Origin: Mimachlamys varia | Lineage: Eukaryota; Mollusca; Bivalvia; Pectinida; Pectinidae | Length of the DNA: 64,000 bases | Reading direction: 5' to 3' | Assembly: GCA_947623455.1 (NCBI GenBank) | Contig: OX392527.1 | Span: 27,458,201 to 27,522,200 of the forward strand | In this document: in pieces, positions 55,621 through 64,000 of the stretch | Layout of the letters: the number at the start of each line of letters is the position of its first letter | Numbering within the stretch: position 1 is the first letter of the stretch | Program-made: the position numbers and the translations under genes | The notes under the pieces: generated by a model | The model's database searches: none | Seen by the model: the letters and a program-made list of their open reading frames with translations, nothing else | Told to the model about the DNA's origin: nothing

Positions 55621-58600
55621 CTATCAAGAAAAAAAGACCAGAAAATACAATTCCAGAATTAATATATAGATTGAGATTTAGTGTTTCAGCCCAATAATGC
55701 TTGAAAAATGAAGAAGCAATAAGAAATCAGAACAATGCAAAAAAAAATGTCTAACTCAATTAATAAACATGGCTAAAAGTCTATGTAAATGTGAAAATAA
55801 AATTACCTCTGTCCATTTTTCTTTCACCTCTGCCATCAAAAGAATTCCTCTGAGGTCGTCTGTCAACATCGCGGCCTCTTTCCCCGTCCCTGTATCGTCC
55901 TACATCACCATCACGTCCTCCTCGTACAGGGTCTCTATTGCGATCACTGAATCTAAAATGTTCACAACAACTGCATGACTTTTTGATGTTACCAACAGAA
56001 AAGAGTAGCAAAGACAGTTATGCAATGCATAACGATTCTTATTGGAAACATTTGATATTTTCTCAGTAGGTCTGGATCAAACAGTGTAAACTATCGGACA
56101 GTAAATGGACCGTCACACAAATAACAAAAAATATGTGCTGATATTCATGTGTCTGAAATTTGCTATTTCAACAGATGATTAGTCAAAGGAAAGAAAACAG
56201 AAACCATGGTCTACAAATTTTTCACATCAGTTTTGTCTACAGTGATTTTATTTTTAATAGGAGGTAGAAAGAAAACCATACCTATCAAATCTATCTTCGT
56301 TTCTATCATCTCTCAGAGAAGAGCGTGAAGCTTCCCTGTCCCGTATGTCTGACCTGCCAAAGTCCTTTCTGTTGTAACGATCAGTCCTTCTGTTGTCGTA
56401 GGCATCCCTATCAAGTCTGGTGTCGTCTAACCGGTTGGGACGTAGGTCTCGGGAGTCTAGCTCTCTGTAGCTGTCAACAAGGAATATATTCAACTTTTCT
56501 TATTTCACCTGTTCATATGACATTTTTTTAATGTTTCGATTATGTAACAGCTAGCGTAAAGTTTCTCTTGAAATCACAAACTGCTGATGTTCAATATATG
56601 AACACCATTAAAAACTACATGTAAAAACATTCTTCCTTATCTACACAATGTCCGTTTAGAGGAGCATCAATATAACCCAGTTGTTGATTATGTTAACATA
56701 CATACCGATCTCTTTGAAAAGAATCTGACATCAAAGATCTTTTGTTGTCCAACCATTCATCTTCAATAGATCTTTCAAACATTCGCTTCAATGCTCTTCT
56801 ATCCCTTTCTTCTTCCAACCTATTCAATAAACATTTACACATGTTTATGACACAAATTTCACCACAATTATCAATCTAAAAGTCAACAGTATGAAAAAAA
56901 ATAATCTATTATGCGAGTTGTTCTTGTTACTGACTAAAACTGTAATCGGGTATAAATGTAAGACCTGGTGATTTTGTTAAAATATAGTTTAATGCGAGTG
57001 ATTGCTAATATAATACAGAAATATTTGTATTTATTTTTCATTGCCATGCCTGTACATATGAAATTTAGTAGTTTACCTACTGTACTTCTGTAAGAAGATG
57101 ACTTTGGGTCTTACCACATGTATTTGCACATGATACTATTAAGACTAATGATTGCTATAATTTATAGAAGTTCAGCAACTTCCTTTATAATCATTGTCTT
57201 TTGATGAGGGACACCATGAAGAGCAAACAATTTTTATGTCTTTTTTTTATCATCCTGTGATGTGGCTTTTCCGGGTTTCACAAACATTCTTAAGTATGTT
57301 CTCATTCATTGGTGAGAACCACCAATGAAAAATGTTGTCACATTATATAACTGCATTTCTGATTGGTTGTTCCCAAATTTGAGAATGAGAACGTACTTAA
57401 GAATTTTTTGTGAAACTGGGTCTGAACTGTGTCAGTCGAAGTCTGACACTTCATCATTAGTGTTAAGTTGTATTAAAATAATTGAAATGTGGGGTCACCT
57501 TAAAAGTATGCCGGGACAAGTAATACACTACCAACATCAGAATGTACAGTGTATAAGTAGCTGGGCACCTGCTGGTTGTTCTAATGTTTATTTTTGGTAC
57601 AAATGCTAAAACAGATTATGAAGATAATTCCATCTACTATATTGTATGTTCAAAACAACAGGTATTACTGTGGTAAGTGTTTTCTGATCTGAATCTTATA
57701 TCAGAACAGTTTGTGCTAATAACATGTTGAGCTTGATGTCTTACTGATTCAATTAAGTATCTTACTGTTGGAGTTTTATCAGACTTTGTGCCATCTTTTT
57801 ATATATTTTTGTTCGGTAACAAACATCAGCCATGTACAGTTATCGTTTGTCATTGGGCTTAATAGAATATTTGCAAAATACTTTTTAAAAATGTCATTGA
57901 ATGGTAAGATTGTCATGCTACTAAACCAAGGGCTGAAACTGTAACCCAACTGCCATGACGATGAACTTACCGTCTAAATAAAGAGTTTTTACCTTAGGCG
58001 TTCCAGTCGGAGCCTTTCTGTTCTCTCCCTGTCTATCTTGTCTCTCTCTAACTGTTCTAATCTCAGAAATTCTCGTCTCTGGGCAGCAAGTCTTTCTCTC
58101 TCCAGCCTCTGCCTCTCTCGTCTAAGTATTCAATAACAAAAGCAATGACTGATGACGCTCATTATACATTCTGGTATGAACTTTCATAAAACATATATAA
58201 TTATTACAATTCAGATGTACCTTGTAATTACTATTCTGATATAAATAAAACACTGAAGTCCCCTTCAGATTCTTCCCCTATAGATCATTTATGTTCTAGG
58301 TTTTGCATTATGATGAAGTATCTTTTTTGCCTTGATTTTTTCGGGCTTGACAAATGAAATTCAAATTCATCAACACAATCGGAGGAAAAATTTTGGAATG
58401 ACAGAATCACAATATATTCCTCATATAAATGACAACATTCATTGCAATATCCCACCTAAGTTTTTCCCGTTCTCTGCTTAATTTCAGTGACTCCATCCTT
58501 TGTCTGATGTGAATATCTTTTTGGCGTTTCTTCTCCTGCTGTATCTCTTTCCTCTTCAGATCTTCTTGTAATGACTTTCTCTTTTTCAGTTTTTCCCATT

Positions 58601-61600
58601 CTTTCATCTTTTCTTCCTAGTTAAGATTAAAAGATACAAAAATTATAAAATTCCATTACACAAATCAAATCTATAAAGTACAAGTTCAGATTTGATAGTA
58701 AGTACATTATAACATAATAGCAAACCTAACTTGCAGATAAACAGCAGCACTGCATAGCTTGTAAGTTGAATATGTATTTTATCAGTCTGCTTTCTTGAGT
58801 CTTGAAGGGCAGCCTCATTGGTGAGGAAACATGTTAACATGACGGTAAACCTTAATATGTCTTCCGTGTAAAATACCAACAGGGCTGCTTGCTACAGTCT
58901 TTTTCTTCAGCTTTAATACCAGATCTTTGACTCTAGCAGAGGTATTAGGAAAATGGTGATCTGCATCACAATTAAAAGATAACTAATGCAATGCCTGAAA
59001 CATATCACAGTGCGTGCCAAACTTTCAAATCCTTCACAGGACATTCGGTCTGGTGAAATGGAAATTTTTACCAAACCGGACAAGATTTTACCAGACCAAA
59101 AGCCTGTCTGTAGATAAAAAGTCAAAGTCCACTTTAATAAGGTTTCAAATTTAAATCATGTTTAATTCAACAATAATTCAATAAAATTTTAAAGCTTTAA
59201 ACTATGTTACAAAAATAACAACAATTCCAAAATTGCAGCCAAGAAAATTTCAAAGTTATGAAATATATCCAAAATTTTACAAAGGAACAGCAAACAAGCA
59301 TTAAGATATGCATTCCCTGGAAAACGAACCAGACTGCTTCTTCACTAATAAAGTCATCAGAGAATGAATCAAAGAGTGATTTATCAGGGTACCGTTACTG
59401 ACAGTAGCGCTGTGAACTGTCCTCACAGTACCATCATACCTTACTCCTATAACATAAGAGGCCGCTGGTCAGCCTTTTTATTATCAGGTATGATTTTGCC
59501 GACTGCGACCTCTTATTTCCGAAGCACTAATTCTTTGATGCAGATTCCGCCTTCGATTTAAGGGGAATGAAATCGGCTTGAAAAAACCTACTTCAGTGAT
59601 TGACAGTTCATAAAAACAGTGTCTACTCACGTTTTATGTAATTAAGATCCCATATGTATGTCAAAGATACAATTATATAGAATATTACGGACCGTCAAAC
59701 GCGAAATACAAGACCAAGCGGCTGAAGCACCTCTCCGGCTTATTTTTCAACATGGCTTCCTCGGTTGGTAAAAAATAGTACAGGGTTTTTTATATGGAAC
59801 GAAATGAGTCAGAACCTGGTTGTATTCCGCTTGTAGAACATCGATGTATTTCCTTTATTGTAATAATCGCAAAAACCACGTGATATTTAAATTTACTTCC
59901 GACAATGTTGTCTGCTTCACTTCGACATAAGAAAATCATTATTTGTATAAAATTGAGTGTTTGACACAAAATTCTCCTGATTTCATGATGGATTTATGGA
60001 AAGGAATGCTATTTGGACTTTGCTGATCATTTAAATGTAAGTGACATGCTATATTTTTTTCAAAATCCTGACTTTGAAAAATTGATCGTCAGCATCGGGA
60101 AAATCAGCTAGCCTATGGGCAGTTAGAGGTGTTGGAGTATATCACACCTCACCCACTTGCGCCCTACACACCACTTCGGCAGAAATTTCGAGCGTGGGTC
60201 AGAAGCAACAGAATTATTTTTACGTCTTAAAATCTTGCCCGGCAGGGCACCAGGGACATATTTCAGTTGCGAGAACATCGTCCAGAAGTCAATCCGGATC
60301 GGACATTCGGTCCGGCGATACTAATTACTGAATCGGACCGATGGCAGTTTTACCGGAATTGTCCGTCGGTCCGACGTAGTTTGGCATGCACTGATATCAG
60401 GGTATGGTAATTGTATAAAAAAATGTGTAGAGTCAATCTGTTAAAATAATAAGCCAAGTAAGTTAATGTTACACAAGATATTCAAGAAAACGTATTGAAT
60501 ATCATTTGTGAAAATCTGAAAATAATCAATGAATAACTAGTTAAATGTTTCATTAAATTCATAAAACACACCTTCATCTGATCGAAAGGTACAATGTCCT
60601 TTTCAGAGCCTTTAGTCTCTGATGTAGCAGTTTCACCTGCAGTTGTCGTTTCAGTATCTTCACCTACAGCATCAACAACAATTTTTTCCTCAACCTCTTT
60701 CTCCTCAGCTACATTAGCACCCTCTTTTGAGTCTTCAGCAGTTTCAGCAGCATCCTCAGGCTTCTCTGTGGAAGTGGATCCTTCAGGTTTCTCTTTCTTC
60801 ACAGGTTTAGTACTTGAAGCCTTCTTGTCACTTTCCTTCTTTGCTGGTGACTTGTGTGTCTTGTCACGCGAGCTGGACTGCCTGTGGTCCTTAGAAGTGT
60901 GAGTACCAGATGATCTGTGGGAGGATGTCCTTGACCTAGCGGAGTAGGAGGAACGACTCTGCTGGCTGGACCGTAAGCTGCTGTGTTGAGATGTGCGTAA
61001 TCTACTACTGGACGACACACGATTATTTCCTGATCTGGAGTCTCTGTTGGTGTTACCACGGGACCTGTTCCTGTCACCTGAAAAGCAATATATTACAATT
61101 GAAATACATGAAAATTCATAAGAGACTAAATAGGAATGTTTAGCAGAATAATCTGAAATCAGTTTTTGACAATTGGCAAAAAACCTTAGGGGGGGAGGGG
61201 GGATGATATAAGGTGACATTGTCTTTAGAATACCCATGAAAAAGTCCTGAAGGGGATGTGCAAGAAAAAACTTGATGCAGATAAGATATTTTAGTAAAAA
61301 TGGAAAAACTTAATATGATGTTGACTTTGAAATGGACAATCTACTTGTGTCTGCATGTTAACATTATGAGCCATCAGCATTTCACTTGATAAAATTCTTT
61401 TACTATCTGTACAATGTCCACATAGTAAGCTTTATGATGTATTTCAATAAGGTATAAAGTATATACAAGCAGAATTAATCTAAAATGTATGGAATTTTTG
61501 CAGAATCCTGAATTAACAAACACACATCTGTATAACAAATGGTGGAAGGTATCTTAAATGATCACCTGAATCTCTGCGGCTGCTGCTGCTGCTATCCTGG

Positions 61601-63037
61601 GTTGATCGGGGTCGGTAAGATCTTCGTTCTGTAATTTTTCTCTTGTTTTTATCCTGGTCTTTTTTATCTCCACTTTCAGACTTTTTATCTTCAAAATTTA
61701 ATAACATAACTGTTCATAAAACAAGATGAGTTATCAAAGTTACATGTAAATTTTGAACTTCTTTTAGGTTACCTGTTTTTATCAATTTCATTCCACTTTC
61801 CATTTTATTTCAAATAACGCTCTTGTTAAGAAATGGTCCAAACTTGATGTTAAAGGTTAAATTTAAATTAAATATGAGGTTGCATCATCAAGGAAAGCAT
61901 TTTCTGAATATTTTGAAACATATTGGTACTGGTGTAGACTTTGCTCCTGCACCTTAATAAGAAAGAACTGAGCCTGACGTCGATATTGGACTCAACAAGT
62001 ATAAGAATGAATCATAGACATATATATGGAATTCCTGATTCAAGTGCAGTTTGCATTTCCTCTGAACCTCTGTCACTTAAAAGTGCATATTAGGTATAAT
62101 AATAGAAGGAGCTACCAATACTTCTGTGAAACAGGGTATGCATACCTGCAGTTTTCGCATCAGGCTTTTTTGCAGTGTTCTTTTTCGGTTCTTTCTTTGT
62201 CTGAAAACAATTTAGGTTTAAGTTAATATAAAATCATAAACTGACATAGCTTATGGATATTTTTATCACCACATGTACATTAGCAAATGGATTATGGTGT
62301 CTTAATAGATTTACACATACAGTGTACCCACATTATATCACCATTTTTGTCCACAGCAATTATCTATGGTCTATTAACGAAAGTGGCATTAGTATAGATT
62401 AAAAAATTCCACCCGAGGGGTCACAAAATGTGGTGAAACCCGAGGCATTACAATTATGAGAAAGGAAGCAAAATTTTACTGAAATTTCAATGATCAAACA
62501 CTTAAGACAGTACATATTCATCATTTCAATCCAAATTATAATTAAAAATATTGGAATGTACATATTTTCATGTAACCACTAATCAATAAGAAGTATCCAT
62601 GTGAAAAAAATAAATCACTAAAGACAACAACCAAATTGGCAATAAAATCGTGGGAATTGCATAGAGATTTCAGACTTTTGTATTTTGAAGTACATGGGAA
62701 ATGATAGTAAGTTGAGGGCGACAAACTTATCAGGGTATTCATAAAGGAAGGAAATCTATTCTAATGGTTAAGTTGTCGATATGCGAGTTCAGACAAAATA
62801 AATGTATAAACATCCACTTAAAAAAAAATCTGTAATGTGAATCATACTGTTGTTGTTATTTCACAAAAATGTTTTTTTTTATTTACTCACCACTTGAATG
62901 ACATGTTTGCCATGCATCTTTGTTCCGTTCAGGTGCTGCACACTGTCGGTGGCTTCCTTTGAGTTTGACATGGTCACAAAACCGTAACATTTGGCACCAC
63001 AGACTTTAGAACTAGCCAGAACTTTAGTTACCATTAC
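55397..63037 (-). CDS. SAFB: SAFB/SLTM-like scaffold attachment factor, 3' ten exons (5' end outside window)
   Basis: The window holds 604 C-terminal residues. Order: second half of an RRM with RNP1 KCYGFVTM, Lys-rich linker, Ser/Arg-rich then Glu-rich region, long Arg/Glu coiled coil, Arg/Asp-rich segment and a Met/Gly/Gln-rich tail ending NARRY-stop (human SAFB ends RRY). This order is that of SAFB, SAFB2 and SLTM: nuclear proteins binding matrix-attachment DNA and RNA and acting in transcription and splicing. The SAP domain and the first RRM half lie beyond 64000. All nine junctions are GT-AG and keep frame. Whether it is the single invertebrate SAFB or an SLTM form cannot be decided from this part. 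Confidence 0.9.
55807..55952 (-). CDS. SAFB: SAFB-like exon, Arg/Asp/Gly-rich segment 2
   Basis: Reads FSDRNRDPVRGGRDGDVGRY, then RDGERGRDVDRRPQRNSFDG and RGERKMDR. The RGG-like spacing suits RNA binding. The acceptor is CATTTTAG and the donor ACAGAG|GTAATTT, phase 1. Confidence 0.88.
56282..56470 (-). CDS. SAFB: SAFB-like exon, Arg/Asp-rich segment 1
   Basis: Reads YRELDSRDLRPNRLDDTRLD, then RDAYDNRRTDRYNRKDFGRS and DIRDREASRSSLRDDRNEDR, FDR. It aligns in character with the RRPYDLDRRDDAYW region of vertebrate SAFB. The acceptor is TTGACAG and the donor GATAG|GTATGGT, phase 2. Confidence 0.88.
56706..56819 (-). CDS. SAFB: SAFB-like exon, end of coiled coil
   Basis: Reads LEEERDRRALKRMFERSIED, then EWLDNKRSLMSDSFQRDR. 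The acceptor is TTGAATAG and the donor GATCG|GTATGTA, phase 2. Confidence 0.88.
57272..57420. mobile_element. Small foldback MITE in a SAFB-like intron
   Basis: CGGGTTTCACAAACATTCTT followed by AAGTATGTTCTCATTC is inverted at GAGAATGAGAACGTACTTAA, then GAATTTTTTGTGAAACTGGG. The total is about 149 bp with a short centre and no coding capacity. Confidence 0.65.
57993..58121 (-). CDS. SAFB: SAFB-like exon, coiled coil 2
   Basis: Reads RERQRLERERLAAQRREFLR, then LEQLERDKIDRERTERLRLE and RLR. It corresponds to the ERERLERERM-type stretch of vertebrate SAFB. The acceptor is AATACTTAG and the donor CCTAAG|GTAAAAA, phase 2. The donor exons on both sides end in AG, so this 129-base exon could be skipped without a frameshift. 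Confidence 0.9.
58456..58616 (-). CDS. SAFB: SAFB-like exon, coiled coil 1
   Basis: Reads EEKMKEWEKLKKRKSLQEDL, then KRKEIQQEKKRQKDIHIRQR and MESLKLSREREKLR. It is a highly charged helix. The acceptor is TAACTAG and the donor CTTAG|GTGGGAT, phase 2. Confidence 0.9.
59008..60393. mobile_element. hAT-like non-autonomous element in a SAFB-like intron
   Basis: The ends CAGTGCGTGCCAAACT and AGTTTGGCATGCACTG are inverted with one mismatch, and ATATCA flanks both sides (59002-59007 and 60394-60399). Subterminal GGACATTCGGTC and CGGTCCG words occur near both ends. CAGTG termini fit hAT elements, although a six-base direct repeat is shorter than the usual eight. No transposase is encoded. Confidence 0.65.
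60572..61077 (-). CDS. SAFB: SAFB-like large exon, SR-rich then Glu-rich
   Basis: The 5' third is Ser/Arg-rich (SSSSRLRTSQHSSLRSSQQ), the middle Lys-rich (SPAKKESDKKASSTKPVKKE), the end acidic (EEKEVEEKIVVDAVGEDTE), closing with DIVPFDQMK. The acceptor is TGCTTTTCAG and the donor AAG|GTGTGTT, phase 0. Confidence 0.9.
61566..61709 (-). CDS. SAFB: SAFB-like exon, Lys/Asp/Ser-rich
   Basis: Reads VMLLNFEDKKSESGDKKDQD, then KNKRKITERRSYRPRSTQD and SSSSSRRDSG. Two in-frame acceptors are possible: GAACAG before VMLL (chosen for its better tract) and TTGAAG seven codons later. The donor is TCAG|GTGATCA. Confidence 0.8.
62146..62200 (-). CDS. SAFB: SAFB-like small exon, Lys-rich linker
   Basis: Reads TKKEPKKNTAKKPDAKTA (55 bases). 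It is basic and probably includes a nuclear localisation signal. The acceptor is TTTTCAG and the donor GCAG|GTATGCA, phase 1. Confidence 0.85.
62891..63037 (-). CDS. SAFB: SAFB-like exon, second half of the RRM
   Basis: Reads VMVTKVLASSKVCGAKCYGF, then VTMSNSKEATDSVQHLNGT and KMHGKHVIQV. KCYGFVTM is RNP1; the vertebrate version reads ARCYGFVTMSTSEEATKCI. The acceptor is TTTTTTTGTAG and the donor AAGTG|GTGAGTA. Confidence 0.95.
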
Positions 63038-63215
63038 CTACAAAAAAATTAAAGTTTCACCAGGGAGAAACAAATTTTAATCAGGTTTTTAACAAGATTT
63101 CCAAACAAAATAAATTTACTGATGCTTATGTGTTTTGTTTGTTTGTTTGTCTCGCCTTACTTGCTCTGCCAATATCAGAGAGCTGATACTGATAGAGAAT
63201 ATAATACAGTGTAGT

Positions 63216-63671
63216 ACAGTGGATTCCACTCAATATCACTCCTGCTCATGTCACATTCCTCTTTATATCATGTTTTTCAAATTGCCAAGCACCATTTTTC
63301 CCTTTAATATATGTCATTTTATTTAATAAATATCATGTATTTTTAGGTGAATTCCTCTAAATATCATGTTTTTTTAACCAATCACATAAAATATTCAGAA
63401 AATGATGTCATTTCTATTGATTTCAGATACAACTTGTACAAAATATTGCGTAGAAAATAAAAAATAACCCCCAAAAATTATTTTGAATTGAAATAATATG
63501 ATATATATTGAAACACCTTCATATGTACATTGAATAGTTTACTTTTAGTTGATATGGAGATTGGAAATGCATTAGATTAAGTGGAACAATATGTTTCTCT
63601 TAATGTTATATTTCTGTTATTATCATGTTTTTTTCTGACAAATGCAACATAATATAAAGAGGAATGCACTG
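63216..63671. mobile_element. TA-flanked MITE in a SAFB-like intron
   Basis: The left end CAGTGGATTCC and right end GGAATGCACTG are inverted with one mismatch and flanked by TA. The motif ATCATGTTTTT recurs inside on the + strand. It fits a mariner-type non-autonomous element. Confidence 0.55.
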
Positions 63672-64000
63672 TACAACAAAGTACACACAGTATATTTGAT
63701 GGTAGAAGTAACCTTGCCAGGTTTCAATTCAATCCAATATCAATAACATTATGTGAAAACTGAACTTTAAACAAATTCATGAAAAATCTGTAAAAAGTAG
63801 ACTTTAAATTAAGCAAGTTCTCCAAATCCAGATGTTTTTACCACAAAACAATAGAACCCCTTCAAATTTAGGCTAGGTGTTCTGTATGATAGTATCATTA
63901 ACCTTGCAAAAGTTTTCTATTCAATTGGATATCATTAACACTAAATAGTGGACTATAACACAGTTGACCCCATCGCCAGAAAAGAAACATCTTAGTCTTG

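Noticed and set aside
60594..60902. 102-codon + strand Ser/Val-rich frame
   Set aside because: Antisense shadow of the Ser/Glu-rich SAFB-like exon.
1..64000. tRNA or rRNA genes
   Set aside because: I scanned for box B-like GGTTCGAATCC and cloverleaf arms and for conserved rRNA words and found none I could support.

Overview
The window looks like nuclear DNA of a bivalve mollusc. The evidence is AT-rich sequence, intron-rich genes whose products match animal SNX19 and SAFB/SLTM at animal-invertebrate distance, and a dense load of bivalve-style repeats. These include pearl/Helentron-like elements with tandem cores and a terminal GC hairpin, small TTAA- and TA-flanked MITEs, and a YIDD-type retroelement with hammerhead ribozymes. 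The species is not determined. Intron-exon structure was read by eye from splice consensus, reading-frame continuity and remembered family sequences; no database search was run.

Layout. 1-12.8 kb: no gene seen; retroelement debris (a reverse-transcriptase C-terminus near 5.2 kb, its 3' tails near 6.1 and 6.7 kb) and two copies of a repeat carrying a hammerhead ribozyme (1956-1999 on +, apparently intact; 11643-11686 on -, one core base changed). 12.8-21.6 kb: an 8.75-kb satellite of an 11-bp unit with higher-order duplications; it creates many spurious open frames. 21.6-22.1 kb: a broken reverse transcriptase ending at the satellite edge, beside a third, deleted ribozyme copy. 22-31 kb: MITE, AT-rich DNA, a complete pearl/Helentron-like element (27.6-29.75 kb) and a degenerate minisatellite.

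33.85-48.8 kb (- strand): a complete ten-exon sorting nexin 19 gene (1,097 codons plus stop; N-terminal membrane hairpin, PXA, Ser-rich linker, PX, acidic linker, nexin C). Its intron 7 is almost entirely a ~3.5-kb array of about 85 copies of a 41-bp unit, and that unit is a copy of the gene's own exon 7/intron 7 boundary, including the 5' splice site. Intron 9 holds a second pearl/Helentron-like element with a 585-bp foldback transposon inserted in its tandem core. Intron 2 holds a TTAA MITE split by a second TTAA element.

48.8-55.4 kb: intergenic DNA and the probable 3' UTR of the next gene, with a third pearl-like element, degenerate repeats and a nested palindrome. 55.4-64 kb (- strand): the 3' ten exons of a SAFB/SLTM-like nuclear RNA-binding protein (second half of the RRM to the C-terminal ARRY); the 5' part lies beyond the right edge. 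The two genes lie in tandem on the same strand. I see no functional link between them: one product is predicted to act at ER/endolysosome membranes, the other in the nucleus.

The most unusual feature is the splice-donor minisatellite inside SNX19; next are the hammerhead ribozyme family and the nested transposon architecture.
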